64,000 nt of DNA from Bacteroidota bacterium (GTDB taxonomy: Bacteria > Bacteroidota > Bacteroidia > Bacteroidales > FEN-979), in assembly GCA_026391735.1 (NCBI GenBank), contig JAPLDL010000002.1, forward strand, positions 1-64,000, given 5' to 3'. Shown here piece after piece: positions 26,644 through 37,475 of this stretch (its first letter is position 1; each line of letters begins with the position of its first letter). A model generated the notes under the pieces. The model saw only the letters and a program-made list of their open reading frames with translations. It did not search any database and was not told the DNA's origin. Both the position numbers and the translations under genes were made by a program.

Positions 26644-27936
26644 ATGACAGGGGGGAAGGATAGCGAATTCTCGAGCAAGGGTTACCTGAATATGCAGCTG
26701 CTCCGCTTTACCACGGCCGGCAGCGTGGATGACGGGAAAAGCACCCTTATCGGAAGACTGCTGTACGACAGTAAATCACTTTTTGAGGATCAGCTGGATG
26801 CAGTGAAACGGGCCAGCGTGCAAAAAGGGAGCGAACACCTGAACCTGGCCTTATTCACCGACGGCTTAAGGGCCGAACGGGAACAGGGTATCACTATCGA
26901 TGTTGCCTACCGTTATTTTGCCACTCCGAACCGTAAATTTATCATTGCCGATACTCCCGGGCATATCCAGTATACACGGAACATGGTTACGGGCGCTTCC
27001 ACGGCCAATGCTGCCATCATTCTTATCGACGCCCGCAATGGCGTAATAGAGCAAACATACCGACATGCTTATATTGCTTACCTTTTAGGAATACCTCATA
27101 TCATTGTCTGCATTAATAAAATGGACCTCCTGGATTACAGCCGGGAAGTGTTTGAAAAGATAAAAGCCGATTTCAATGCGTTTGTGGCAAAGGTGCTGCC
27201 CGGGGAAGACCTGCGCTTTATCCCGATCAGTGCTCTTAAAGGGGATAATGTGGTAAAACCTTCAGGGAATATGGACTGGTACCAGGAGAGTACCCTGCTT
27301 GAAACTCTGGAGACCATCCCTATTGACAAGGACCACGATATGATTCACCAACGCTTCCCGGTTCAGTATGTCATCCGCCCCGAATCAGACAAATATCATG
27401 ATTACCGCGGCTATGCCGGAAGGATTGCAGGAGGTATATTCCATCCCGGCGACGAAGTTATGGTGCTTCCAGCCGGCATCAAAACAAAGATTCTTCAGAT
27501 CGACACCTTCAACGGCCCACTGGATGAGGCATTCCCGCCTATGAGCGTGACCCTGCTGTTAAACGACGATATTGATATCAGCCGGGGGGATTTGATAGCT
27601 GGTGCTGGAGATCTCCCAAAAGCCGCTTCGGAACTGGATTGCATGATATGCTGGATGAACCCGAAACCTATGCAGCTCAATGGGAAATATGCATTGAAAC
27701 ATAATACCAGGGATGTTCGTTGTGTCATTAATACCATTGACTTTGTTTTGAATATCAATACACTTGAAGAAATTCATGAACGTACAAGCCTGGCTATGAA
27801 TGAGATTGGCCGGATTGGCCTGCGCACTACCAAACCCCTGTTTTTCGATCCTTATACAGTCAACCGGCAAACCGGCAGCCTGATTCTCATCGATGAAGCG
27901 ACCAATGAAACTGTTGCAGCAGGGATGATCCTCTGA
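26644..27936 (+). CDS. cysN: sulfate adenylyltransferase subunit 1 (GTPase)
   Basis: LLRFTTAGSVDDGKSTLIGRLLYDSKSLFEDQ, REQGITIDVAYRYF, ADTPGHIQYTRNMVTGAS. Confidence 0.96.
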   Translation: MTGGKDSEFSSKGYLNMQLLRFTTAGSVDDGKSTLIGRLLYDSKSLFEDQLDAVKRASVQKGSEHLNLALFTDGLRAEREQGITIDVAYRYFATPNRKFIIADTPGHIQYTRNMVTGASTANAAIILIDARNGVIEQTYRHAYIAYLLGIPHIIVCINKMDLLDYSREVFEKIKADFNAFVAKVLPGEDLRFIPISALKGDNVVKPSGNMDWYQESTLLETLETIPIDKDHDMIHQRFPVQYVIRPESDKYHDYRGYAGRIAGGIFHPGDEVMVLPAGIKTKILQIDTFNGPLDEAFPPMSVTLLLNDDIDISRGDLIAGAGDLPKAASELDCMICWMNPKPMQLNGKYALKHNTRDVRCVINTIDFVLNINTLEEIHERTSLAMNEIGRIGLRTTKPLFFDPYTVNRQTGSLILIDEATNETVAAGMIL

Positions 27937-28018
27937 ATTCATTGAATTTCTGCAATAAATCCTGAAAAATTCAGTTACTTTTATACCTGATTTATTGTCC
28001 GTTTTAGCAACATCCCCT

Positions 28019-30349
28019 ATGAAAATATTCCGACTTTTTTTACTGTCCTGCATCCTGTATCCTGCATCCCTGTTCTCCCAGAACCCACAGATCCCCATCG
28101 GACAGTGGAGAGATGAACTTCCTTACAATTTCTGCAACTCAGTTGCGGAAGCCGGCAACCGTATCTATTCATCAACGCCCTATGCTGTACTTTACTTTGA
28201 CAAGGAAGATAACAGCGTGACCAGGATCACAAAAATCCAGGGGCTTTCCGATATAGGGATCAATTGCATCGCTTATAATACTTCAACAAAAACACTTGTC
28301 ATCGCATACTCCGACGCGAATATTGACCTTATCCAGAACAATGCAATAATCAATATCTCCGATATCTACAGGAAAACCATACTCGGGAATAAAACGATCA
28401 ACAGCATTTACTGCCTCGGTAATTATGCCTATCTCCAATGCGGGTTCGGGATCGTAGTCCTTGACCTTGTAAAACAGGAGATCAGGGAAACATACTATAT
28501 CGGGAACGGAGGCACACAGGTGAATGTAATGAGCCTGGTTAAGGATGACAGTGATACCCTTTGGGCTGCAACCGAGAAAGGGATCTACAAAGCCTGGTAT
28601 AAAGATCCCAACCTGGCTAACTATGCCGTTTGGAAAAAGGACAAGAGAATGGATACTACCTTGATGTACAATACTATAACATATTTTTCAGGCAAGGTTG
28701 TGGTCAACAGGCAAAGGCCGAACCTACAGGATACACTGTTTGTATATAATGGGCAATGGTCGGCCTGGAATACCGGCGAAAAATTTAAGGTTATGAACCT
28801 TAACAGCATGTATAATTTACTGATTGTCACTTATCAGTATAGTGTTGAAGTGTTTGATCCGAACTACGCATTGCTGAAACGGGTTTACGGCTACCCGGGA
28901 GCCGGATCGTTTCCCCAGGATGCCATCTGTGATCAAAACCAGACAATATGGATTGCCGATTCTTATTCCGGGCTCGTAAGCTATGAGCTGAGTTCCGAGC
29001 AGATCAAAACCTATAATCTGAGCGGGCCCTTAAGCGCCAACGCCTTCACTATGAGCTCGCTGAACAATGACCTGCTTATCGCCCCGGGTGGTTACGATGC
29101 ATCCTATGTGCCACTTGCACAACCTGCCCAGATCTATCATTTTGACGACTCCAACTGGAAGAATCTTTCGGGAGACAATAATCCTGCTTTATTTAATTAC
29201 AGCAATATCGTTTCGGTAATAGCAGATCCCTCCGACCCGAAAAGACTCTTTGCAGCCACATGGGGCTATGGCTTGCTTGAATTCTACGACGGCGTGCTAT
29301 CCCGCAGGTATACAGAATCTAACAGCACTTTGCACCATCACTCGGCCGGGGATTCATCCATCATCCGTGTGGGAGGTTCTGCATTCGACGCCCATGGTTT
29401 CCAATGGATCGACTGCTCCCATACAAATCAATGCCTTTCATTGAAAAGGGGAAGCCAATGGACCGGTTTCACCATTACCATTAATAATGAAACGGACCTT
29501 GGACAGATCATTGCCACCAGGAATGACCAGGTATGGATGCAAATGCGGTATGGTAACCTGAACCCGAATTCTATTTTGGTGTTTACTGATAACGGCACCC
29601 CTGATAACCCAAGTGATGACGATGCAAAAAAGCTGAACAACACCCCGGGTAACGGCAATATCCCTGGAAATTCAGTCTTCTCCATGGCCGAAGATAAAAA
29701 CGGGCAGGTCTGGGTCGGGACTGAAAGCGGGGTAGGTGTATTTTACAGCCCCGAAGACCTCTTTACCCAGAATCCTTCCGATTGCCAGAGGCCGCTTGTT
29801 CAGCAGGGACAATATACGCAGTACCTGCTGGAAAGTGAACAGGTGAATGCTATTGCTGTGGACGGGAGCAACCGCAAATGGATGGGTACCGACCGCGGAG
29901 GTGCTTACCTTTTCTCGGCCGACGGCACAAAGCAGGTGTATCATTTTACGGCGGAAAACAGCCCCCTTTTGTCCGACAGGGTGAGCTCAATCGCTATCAA
30001 CGGGAATACGGGCGAAGTGTATTTTGGAACTGATAAAGGAGTGATCTCTTTTAAAAGCACAGCGACCGAAGGCGGAGATTCTTTCGGCGACGTATATGCC
30101 TACCCAAATCCTGTGCGTGAAGGCTACCAGGGTTATATTGCGGTTAAAGGCCTGCTAAGCAATGCCCAGATCCGAATCACGGATGTGAGCGGCAAGCTTG
30201 TATTTACCGGTAAAGCTGAGGGCGGACAGGCTGTATGGGACGGAACAACCATGGATGGTAAAAAAGTCCATACAGGAGTGTATATGGTTTTTGCCTCAAA
30301 TGAGGATGGCAGCGATAAAGTAGTTACCAAAATCCTCGTGATCAACTGA
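28019..30349 (+). CDS. porZ: PorZ-like type IX secretion-associated beta-propeller protein with C-terminal sorting domain
   Basis: IPIGQWRDELPYNFCNSVAEAGNRIYSSTPYAVLYFDKEDNSVTRITKIQGLSDIGINCIAYN...; propeller repeats; C-terminal AYPNPVREGYQGYIAVKGL...; adjacent to recO. ORF-track start 27995 is a TTG; ATG at 28019 precedes a signal peptide. Confidence 0.82.
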   Translation: MKIFRLFLLSCILYPASLFSQNPQIPIGQWRDELPYNFCNSVAEAGNRIYSSTPYAVLYFDKEDNSVTRITKIQGLSDIGINCIAYNTSTKTLVIAYSDANIDLIQNNAIINISDIYRKTILGNKTINSIYCLGNYAYLQCGFGIVVLDLVKQEIRETYYIGNGGTQVNVMSLVKDDSDTLWAATEKGIYKAWYKDPNLANYAVWKKDKRMDTTLMYNTITYFSGKVVVNRQRPNLQDTLFVYNGQWSAWNTGEKFKVMNLNSMYNLLIVTYQYSVEVFDPNYALLKRVYGYPGAGSFPQDAICDQNQTIWIADSYSGLVSYELSSEQIKTYNLSGPLSANAFTMSSLNNDLLIAPGGYDASYVPLAQPAQIYHFDDSNWKNLSGDNNPALFNYSNIVSVIADPSDPKRLFAATWGYGLLEFYDGVLSRRYTESNSTLHHHSAGDSSIIRVGGSAFDAHGFQWIDCSHTNQCLSLKRGSQWTGFTITINNETDLGQIIATRNDQVWMQMRYGNLNPNSILVFTDNGTPDNPSDDDAKKLNNTPGNGNIPGNSVFSMAEDKNGQVWVGTESGVGVFYSPEDLFTQNPSDCQRPLVQQGQYTQYLLESEQVNAIAVDGSNRKWMGTDRGGAYLFSADGTKQVYHFTAENSPLLSDRVSSIAINGNTGEVYFGTDKGVISFKSTATEGGDSFGDVYAYPNPVREGYQGYIAVKGLLSNAQIRITDVSGKLVFTGKAEGGQAVWDGTTMDGKKVHTGVYMVFASNEDGSDKVVTKILVIN

Positions 30350-31074
30350 TGCTGCTTACAACAAAAGGCATCGTTCTTCATTCCCTGAAATACTCCGAAA
30401 CCAGTATCATCGTCCGCATTTATACTGAGGCCCGCGGACTTCAATCTTATCTTTTCAAAGGGATCCGTAATCCGAAGTCAAAAACAAAAGCAGGGCTGTT
30501 CCAGCCACTTACATTGCTTGAAGTGGTGTCTTACATAAAAGAGAAGACCACTCTGCATACAGCAAAGGAAGTCAGGCTGTTCCAGCCTTATCTGAGCATC
30601 CCGTTCGATATCCGTAAAAGTTCCGTTGCTCTGTTTATTAATGAACTGCTGTATAAGTCAATCCGTGAGGAAGAAGCTAACCAGGAACTGTTCGATTACC
30701 TTTGGAAGACCTGCCTTCTGCTTGATTCCACTGAAAATCCCCTGAATTGCTTTCCTCTGGTTTTTACTGCAGAACTGACCTGTTTTCTGGGGATTCAGCC
30801 CCAGCCGGGTTATTCAGAAAAAAAGACAGTCTTTAATCTCAGGGAAAGCCAGTTCCAGCCGGTGATTCCCGAAAAAGACGCCTATATTCTTCCTGAGCAT
30901 GGCAAGCTGTTCAATTCGCTTATCATCACAACCATTGACCGGCAATCTGACCTGCATTTTAAATCCTCTGTAAGGAGATCACTGCTTGATTCGCTGCTAT
31001 TGTACTACCAGATACATATTCCGGGCTTTAAACCTATGAACTCTCACCATATACTGCATTCGGTATTGTCATAA
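30349..31074 (+). CDS. recO: DNA repair protein RecO
   Basis: TKGIVLHSLKYSETSIIVRIYTEARGLQSYLFKGIRNPKSK; overlaps the porZ stop by one base (TGATG). Confidence 0.9.
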   Translation: MLLTTKGIVLHSLKYSETSIIVRIYTEARGLQSYLFKGIRNPKSKTKAGLFQPLTLLEVVSYIKEKTTLHTAKEVRLFQPYLSIPFDIRKSSVALFINELLYKSIREEEANQELFDYLWKTCLLLDSTENPLNCFPLVFTAELTCFLGIQPQPGYSEKKTVFNLRESQFQPVIPEKDAYILPEHGKLFNSLIITTIDRQSDLHFKSSVRRSLLDSLLLYYQIHIPGFKPMNSHHILHSVLS

Positions 31075-31164
31075 CACTTATTCCTTCAATTCAGTCCTGT
31101 ACTGACCCTGTGGTATTGAAGCCTGTTTCCCGTAAATCCTTATCTTTGCCGAAAAATCCAACAT

Positions 31165-32706
31165 ATGCAACTTTCTCTCACCGAGCAGGAACAAATCAGG
31201 CGTGATTCCCTTAATGAAATTTCCAGGCTCGGGATCAATCCATATCCCCCCGAGACCTTCCCTGTTAATATTACATCGGCCGAAATAAAAAAGAATTATC
31301 CAGCCGATAATTCACTTTACCAGGATGTTAGCATTGCAGGACGATTGATGACCCGCAGGATCATGGGAGCCGCCTCTTTCGCCGAATTACAGGATTCAGC
31401 CGGGCGTATTCAGCTTTACATCAAACGCGACGAAATTTGCACTGGTGATGATAAGACCCTTTACAATACCGTGTTTAAACGGCTTCTCGACATAGGCGAC
31501 ATCATTGGTGTCACTGGCTATGTGTTTGTGACCCAGATGGGTGAGATCTCAATCCATGTTAAAAGCTTGAAACTTCTTTCCAAATCCCTCAGAGTGCTGC
31601 CCATTGTTAAGGAAAAGGATGGGGAAGTGTTTGATGCTTTTACTGATCCCGAACAAAGGTACCGGCAACGTTATGTGGATATGATAGTGAACCCGATGGT
31701 AAGAGATGTGTTTGTAAAACGTACACAGCTTGTGAATTCCATGAGGCAGTTCCTTAATTCGAGGTCATACCTTGAAGTAGAAACACCAGTGCTCCAGCCC
31801 CTTTACGGAGGTGCGGCTGCCCGGCCGTTCAAGACCCATCATAATTCTCTCGACATGACACTTTACCTGCGTATCGCCAACGAGCTTTACCTTAAACGGC
31901 TGATCGTAGGTGGGTTCGACGGTGTTTATGAGTTTTCGAAAGATTTCAGGAATGAAGGCATGGACCGTTTTCATAATCCTGAGTTTACACAGATGGAGTT
32001 GTATGTGGCATACAAGGATTATGAGTGGATGATGGAGCTGGTTGAGGAGATGGTCGAAAAAATCGCCTTTGACCTTCACGGTAAAACCGAGGTGCAGGTT
32101 GGTGATAAGCTGATCGATTTTAAAAGGCCCTGGAAAAGGTTTACCATGTTTGAGGTGATAAAACATTTTACAGGCGCCGATATTGAAAACAAATCTGAAG
32201 AAGAACTTGTTACCCTTGCCAAACAGCTGGATGTGCCTATTGATAAAACGATGGCTAAAGGAAAGATCATAGATCAGATTTTCGGAGAAAAATGCGAACC
32301 TAACCTGATTCAGCCGACATTTATCACCGATTACCCGGTTGAAATGTCTCCCCTGGCCAAGAAACATCGCAGCAAACCCGGACTGGTTGAGCGTTTCGAA
32401 GCTATTTGCAACGGTAAAGAACTTTGTAATGCCTTCTCTGAACTTAATGATCCGATCGATCAGAGGGAAAGGTTCGAATCCCAGCTTGAGCTTGGAAAAC
32501 GGGGCGATGATGAATCCATGGTCCTGGATGAGGATTTCCTGCGTTCACTGGAATTTGCTATGCCTCCCACATCCGGGCTGGGGATAGGTATTGACCGTCT
32601 TACAATGATCATGACCAACCAGTCATCGATACAGGATGTGCTTTTCTTCCCTCAGATGAGGCCCGAGAAACGAGCTTCAAACCCTCAATCACCACAGGAT
32701 GTCTAA
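31165..32706 (+). CDS. lysS: lysyl-tRNA synthetase, class II
   Basis: [111 protein letters not shown]. Confidence 0.97.
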   Translation: MQLSLTEQEQIRRDSLNEISRLGINPYPPETFPVNITSAEIKKNYPADNSLYQDVSIAGRLMTRRIMGAASFAELQDSAGRIQLYIKRDEICTGDDKTLYNTVFKRLLDIGDIIGVTGYVFVTQMGEISIHVKSLKLLSKSLRVLPIVKEKDGEVFDAFTDPEQRYRQRYVDMIVNPMVRDVFVKRTQLVNSMRQFLNSRSYLEVETPVLQPLYGGAAARPFKTHHNSLDMTLYLRIANELYLKRLIVGGFDGVYEFSKDFRNEGMDRFHNPEFTQMELYVAYKDYEWMMELVEEMVEKIAFDLHGKTEVQVGDKLIDFKRPWKRFTMFEVIKHFTGADIENKSEEELVTLAKQLDVPIDKTMAKGKIIDQIFGEKCEPNLIQPTFITDYPVEMSPLAKKHRSKPGLVERFEAICNGKELCNAFSELNDPIDQRERFESQLELGKRGDDESMVLDEDFLRSLEFAMPPTSGLGIGIDRLTMIMTNQSSIQDVLFFPQMRPEKRASNPQSPQDV

Positions 32707-33553
32707 GAAAACAAATGCGGCCAGCATTTCGGTACTTTCAAATTCCCTGCTCATTTGTATTAAGCTGATTGCAGGGTACCTGAGCGGTTCGGTATCCATC
32801 ATATCAGAAGCTATTCATTCATTTATGGACCTGCTTGCCGCTATCATTGCCTTTTTGTCGGTCAGAATCTCCGACAGGCCTGCCGATGAACGCCATCCAT
32901 ACGGACATTGGAAGATAGAAAATATTTCGGGAGTCGTTGAGGCCCTGCTTATTTTTATTGCTGCCATCTGGATCATATTCGAAGCTGTTCATAAGATCCT
33001 TAAACCTACAGAAATTGAAACCATTGGGCTGGGGTTCGCAGTAATGTGCATCTCTGCTGCAGTCAATACTGTCGTTTCATGGTACCTGTATAAAGTTGCC
33101 AAATCAACAGGTTCAATTGCTCTTGAAGCAGATGCACTGCATCTCAGGGCGGATGTGTTTACTTCTCTTGGAGTGGCTTTTGGGCTAGGACTGATCTGGA
33201 TCACCGGATATCATATTCTCGACCCTGTTGTTGCCATTCTGGTGAGTTTGCTGATCCTGAAAGAATCGTATACTCTGCTTATGAAAGCTTATAAACCCCT
33301 GCTTGATGAATCGCTGGACCTTGAAGAAATTCATACAATCAGGTTGATTCTCGATAAATACTGTAAAGAAAATATTAAATATCACAATCTGAGAACCCGC
33401 AGGGCAGGTAATTTCAGGTATATTGATTTTCACCTTAACATGGATGAGAACCTTACTGTAAGAGAATCTCACGAAATTTGTGACATGATTGAAGCAGATA
33501 TCAAACAAAGTCTTGTTAATTCAGAAGTGACCATCCATGTTGAGCATTTTTGA
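32699..33553 (+). CDS. cation diffusion facilitator family transporter
   Basis: [68 protein letters not shown]; overlaps the lysS end by 8 nt. Confidence 0.93.
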   Translation: MSKKTNAASISVLSNSLLICIKLIAGYLSGSVSIISEAIHSFMDLLAAIIAFLSVRISDRPADERHPYGHWKIENISGVVEALLIFIAAIWIIFEAVHKILKPTEIETIGLGFAVMCISAAVNTVVSWYLYKVAKSTGSIALEADALHLRADVFTSLGVAFGLGLIWITGYHILDPVVAILVSLLILKESYTLLMKAYKPLLDESLDLEEIHTIRLILDKYCKENIKYHNLRTRRAGNFRYIDFHLNMDENLTVRESHEICDMIEADIKQSLVNSEVTIHVEHF

Positions 33554-33607
33554 AAAAAGGATATATTTGCAATCTCTTCATCTATAATAAATTATTAAAA
33601 ACATCGC

Positions 33608-35401
33608 ATGAGGGTTATACATTTGATTTCCGTTCTGATCCTGTTTTTTATAACCCCGTCTTCCATTTTTTCCCAGGATACCCTTCGTTCAGATACCACC
33701 TCAAAAAAGGTGAAAATAATTGAAGATGATGCTGTGGTTTCCATGCTCGACAGTCTGGCCAACCTGAAAGTATTCTCCGACGGATCATCTCCGCATGCAC
33801 AGAAATATCCGGCCTGGAGTAATTATACTGAAACCGATATTCCTTTTTTTTCCGATTCAGTATATGCTGCAAGAATAGCAGTCATGAATGAGAATTCCCC
33901 ATTTGAATATGTGTATAATTATGAAGTCAAGAAATTCATTGAACTTTATGCCGTAAGGAAGCGCAAGCTGACGGCCCGGATTTTAGGATTGTCTGAAATT
34001 TATTTTCCGCTGTTTGAGGAACAACTGGATCGTTTCAACATGCCGCTGGAACTTAAATACCTTGCAGTAATAGAATCGGCCCTTAACCCCATCGCGAATT
34101 CCAAAGCCGGGGCAAAAGGACTTTGGCAGTTTATGTATGGCACCGGTAAAGTTTACGGTCTTAAGGTAAGCTCCTATGTGGATGACCGGTATGATCCATT
34201 CAAAGCTACGATTGCAGCCTGCGAGCATCTGCAGGATCTTTATGATATTTACGGGAATTGGTCTCTTGCGTTAGCCGCTTATAATTCCGGTGCCGGCAAT
34301 GTAAACAAAGCTATCCGCAGATCGGGTGGACTTAAAAATTTCTGGGCCATTCACCGTTATCTACCAAAGGAAACAAGGTCCTATGTCCCGGCTTTTATTG
34401 CAGCAAGTTACGTTCTGGCTTATGCGAATGAACATAAAATTTACCCCGTTGACCCTGGTATACTTTATTATGAAGTGGATACCGTCACAGTGAAACATCC
34501 TCTGACCTTCGACCAGCTTGCCGAGATGCTGAATATTCCATGGGACGAGGTCGCTTTCCTGAATCCCGCGTATAAAAAAGGCGTTATACCTGCCACTCCT
34601 GAGGTGCCTTACAAATTAAGACTTAGGAAAAAATATATCGGTGATTTCATAAATAATGAAAATGCTGTTTACTCCTATAAAACAAAAAAGGCCCAGTCGG
34701 AGGATGCAAGCCTGGCTGCAATTTATGCCAGTTATCGTGAGACAGAGCAGTATACGGTGAAAAAAGGTGAGACAATGGCCAGTATTGCCAAGAAATTTCA
34801 TATGAGCATACTTGAATTAAAGTCTCTCAACAACCTGAAAAAGAATTCAGTAAAACCTAAACAGAAAATTTTTGTATATGTTCCCGGATCAGCTCCTAAA
34901 ATTCCTGATTCACTCCTGCATAAGCAGGAAATCACCGCAAAAACAGATTCCACGAAACAGGTAGTTTTGCGGAAAGATACTATAAAACCAGTCACCGTTG
35001 AACCCAAACAGGAAGTAAGCGCTCCAAAAGTCCATGTGGTGAAAAGCGGAGAATCGCTAGGCCTTATTGCCGGCAAATATAATGTTACAGTAGCAGACCT
35101 GATGAGTTGGAATAACCTCTCCTCTTCCAAAGTTGTTGTAGGCCAGAAGATAAAGCTGTATGCCGGCGATCAAAAAGCCCAGGCCTCAACTGTTCCGGTT
35201 GCTAAATCAGCCTCTGCAAAACCAGCTGCAAAACCATCATCAGGCAATGTGAAGTTTTTCTACTATACAATACAATCGGGAGATAACCTCTGGGACCTTG
35301 CCGATCAGTTTAGTGTGACCGTAGCCCAGATTAAAAATCTTAACGATATTAAAAACGCATCTTACCTGAAACCCGGACAAAAGATAAAAATCCCCAAATA
35401 A
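33608..35401 (+). CDS. mltD: membrane-bound lytic murein transglycosylase D-like, SLT domain plus three LysM
   Basis: ESALNPIANSKAGAKGLWQFMYGTGKVYGLKV, NWSLALAAYNSGAGNVNKAI, LETRSYVPAFIAA-like segment, three LysM repeats. Confidence 0.92.
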   Translation: MRVIHLISVLILFFITPSSIFSQDTLRSDTTSKKVKIIEDDAVVSMLDSLANLKVFSDGSSPHAQKYPAWSNYTETDIPFFSDSVYAARIAVMNENSPFEYVYNYEVKKFIELYAVRKRKLTARILGLSEIYFPLFEEQLDRFNMPLELKYLAVIESALNPIANSKAGAKGLWQFMYGTGKVYGLKVSSYVDDRYDPFKATIAACEHLQDLYDIYGNWSLALAAYNSGAGNVNKAIRRSGGLKNFWAIHRYLPKETRSYVPAFIAASYVLAYANEHKIYPVDPGILYYEVDTVTVKHPLTFDQLAEMLNIPWDEVAFLNPAYKKGVIPATPEVPYKLRLRKKYIGDFINNENAVYSYKTKKAQSEDASLAAIYASYRETEQYTVKKGETMASIAKKFHMSILELKSLNNLKKNSVKPKQKIFVYVPGSAPKIPDSLLHKQEITAKTDSTKQVVLRKDTIKPVTVEPKQEVSAPKVHVVKSGESLGLIAGKYNVTVADLMSWNNLSSSKVVVGQKIKLYAGDQKAQASTVPVAKSASAKPAAKPSSGNVKFFYYTIQSGDNLWDLADQFSVTVAQIKNLNDIKNASYLKPGQKIKIPK

Positions 35402-35527
35402 TAAAGGTCCGGATTATCACCTGCAACAAATTTTTATTGTTGATTAAAATATTTTCATCCTTATGCAGGGCTATTTAAAAAATGATATATCTTTGACTGT
35501 TTGATTAAACTTATTTTTTAATCCTTA

Positions 35528-35538
35528 TGGTTAAACCA
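35528..35538. promoter_or_regulatory. possible TetR operator
   Basis: TGGTT-A-AACCA perfect palindrome directly before the tetR-like ATG at 35540. Confidence 0.3.
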
Positions 35539-35539
35539 A

Positions 35540-36166
35540 ATGGATAATAGACAAAACCCTGAAGAAAAGATACTTGAAGCTGCCAGACTGGTCTTCCATC
35601 AAAAAGGTTTTAACGGCGCCAGGATGCAGGAAATCGCCGATCTTGCAGGTATGAATAAAGCTTTGCTTCATTACTATTTCAGAAATAAAGAATCTCTTTT
35701 TGAAAAAGTTTTCAATGAAACTTTTGCTCAGATGGCTTCAAAAATGAGCGAAATATTTTTATCGGAAATGACCTTGATGTCGAAGATCCAGATCTTCATC
35801 AACTTTTACCTGAACTTCATTTCCCGTCATTCCTTTGTTGTCCAGTTTATCATTAATGCCCTTCACGACAAGCCTGAACAGCTGAGAGAGATCATCCTGA
35901 AACAGAACCTAGTACCAGAACTAATGCTTGAACAGATCAGAAAACAACTCAGGGAGGAAATGGGCCTCGATATCGACCCTCTCCATATTTACGTGAATAT
36001 CCTGGGTCTTACAGTGTTCCCTGTTGTTGCAAAACCTCTTATCCAGTCATTGTTCAGGATCACCGACGAAAGAATGGATGTGTTTTTTGAGCAGAGAAAA
36101 AAAATTGTTCCTACATTTATCGAAAATGCATTGAAAGGTTATGAAAAGGATAAAAGCTTATTGTAA
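35540..36166 (+). CDS. TetR/AcrR family transcriptional regulator
   Basis: EEKILEAARLVFHQKGFNGARMQEIADLAGMNKALLHYYFRNKESLFEKVF. Confidence 0.94.
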   Translation: MDNRQNPEEKILEAARLVFHQKGFNGARMQEIADLAGMNKALLHYYFRNKESLFEKVFNETFAQMASKMSEIFLSEMTLMSKIQIFINFYLNFISRHSFVVQFIINALHDKPEQLREIILKQNLVPELMLEQIRKQLREEMGLDIDPLHIYVNILGLTVFPVVAKPLIQSLFRITDERMDVFFEQRKKIVPTFIENALKGYEKDKSLL

Positions 36167-36170
36167 ACTA

Positions 36171-37451
36171 ATGTATTTCCTGTTGCCGGTAATTTTTCTT
36201 TCAGTTGCCGGCATCCTGCAAACTGTTGCCCAGGATACAATTACGCTGGATTTCTGTTATCAGCAGGTGCAAAAAACCTATCCTCTCAACCGGCAGGCCG
36301 GACTTATGGATAAATCGAGTGAGCTTCGTACCAAAAACCTGAACAAAAATTACCTTCCGGCCATTAACGTAAATGGAAGCGCATCCTGGCAAAATGAAGT
36401 GACCGAAGTGGTGATACCTCTTCCAGCAGGCCTGCCCCAGCTTCAGGGCCCTGTCATTCCGAAAGACCAATATAAACTCACCCTCGATGTTACCGAATCG
36501 ATTTATGATGGCCATGTTACAGGCTATCAGAAAAAGCTGGAACAATATAATCTAAGTGTGGATAAAAAGAATGTTGATGCCAGCTTGTATTTATTGAAAG
36601 ACCAGGTGAACCAGTTTTATTTCAGTATCCTGCTTACCCAGCAGAATATTAAGTTATTACAGGAGACAAAAAAACAGCTGGAATCAAAGCTGAAAGAGGT
36701 GGAGTCGGCTGTAAGGAACGGAGCCACGTTAAAAATGAGCGCTGACCTTATCAGGGCCGAGATCATCAAACTTGAGCAGAATAGTTATGAATTATCCATG
36801 GACCGGTTAGCCAGCATACGCATGTTGTCGGAACTGATCTCATTGCCGATGGATGAGAATTCAGCGTTTAAAATACCCGTTATCATTCTGCCGGAAATGA
36901 CCTATGAAAACAAACGCATTGAATTTGAAATTTATGATATTCAAAGGGACCGCACTACCCTTCTGAAAAATATGGTCACGACAAAATGGAATCCTAAATT
37001 CTTGGCCTTCGGTCAGTTCGGATTGGGGAGGCCGGGATATAACTTCCTTTCCAGCGACATCGCCCCGATGTTCATGGTCGGAGCAAAACTGACCTGGAAT
37101 CCATGGAACTGGAATGCCAACAGAAATGAAAAAAAGATCTATGATATACAGGGTGATATCTTAAAAAACCAGCAGGAGTCCTTTGATAAAAATATCCGGG
37201 TCACCTCCCAGAGAAATGTTGCAGATATCACCAAGCTGACCGATCTGATTATCAGGGACCAGGAACTTATTGACCTCCGGACAGGCATTACCAAAACTGC
37301 CTCTTCACAGCTAACCAATGGAGCGATCACATCAAGTGACTTTATCCTTCGTGTCAACGATGAAACCCAGGCCAGGATGGGACTTGAGATCCATAAGATC
37401 CAGCTTATCAAGGCAAAGATCAGTTATTTGTACAACATAGGTAAATTGTAA
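36171..37451 (+). CDS. TolC family outer-membrane efflux protein
   Basis: Signal peptide, LDFCYQQVQKTYPLNRQAGLMDKSSELRTKNLNKNYLPAINVNGSASWQNEV; coiled-coil duplicated OEP fold. ORF-track start 36141 overlaps tetR; ATG 36171 fits a signal peptide. Confidence 0.88.
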   Translation: MYFLLPVIFLSVAGILQTVAQDTITLDFCYQQVQKTYPLNRQAGLMDKSSELRTKNLNKNYLPAINVNGSASWQNEVTEVVIPLPAGLPQLQGPVIPKDQYKLTLDVTESIYDGHVTGYQKKLEQYNLSVDKKNVDASLYLLKDQVNQFYFSILLTQQNIKLLQETKKQLESKLKEVESAVRNGATLKMSADLIRAEIIKLEQNSYELSMDRLASIRMLSELISLPMDENSAFKIPVIILPEMTYENKRIEFEIYDIQRDRTTLLKNMVTTKWNPKFLAFGQFGLGRPGYNFLSSDIAPMFMVGAKLTWNPWNWNANRNEKKIYDIQGDILKNQQESFDKNIRVTSQRNVADITKLTDLIIRDQELIDLRTGITKTASSQLTNGAITSSDFILRVNDETQARMGLEIHKIQLIKAKISYLYNIGKL

Positions 37452-37475
37452 TTTTATCACCTAATCACAGAACCC

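Noticed and set aside
22361-30349. Capsule biosynthesis or defence island
   Set aside because: Only Wza/Wzc are present; no glycosyltransferases, flippase/polymerase, nucleases or defence domains were recognised.
31765-32367. 200-aa minus-strand ORF
   Set aside because: Fully antisense to lysS; low-information shadow ORF.
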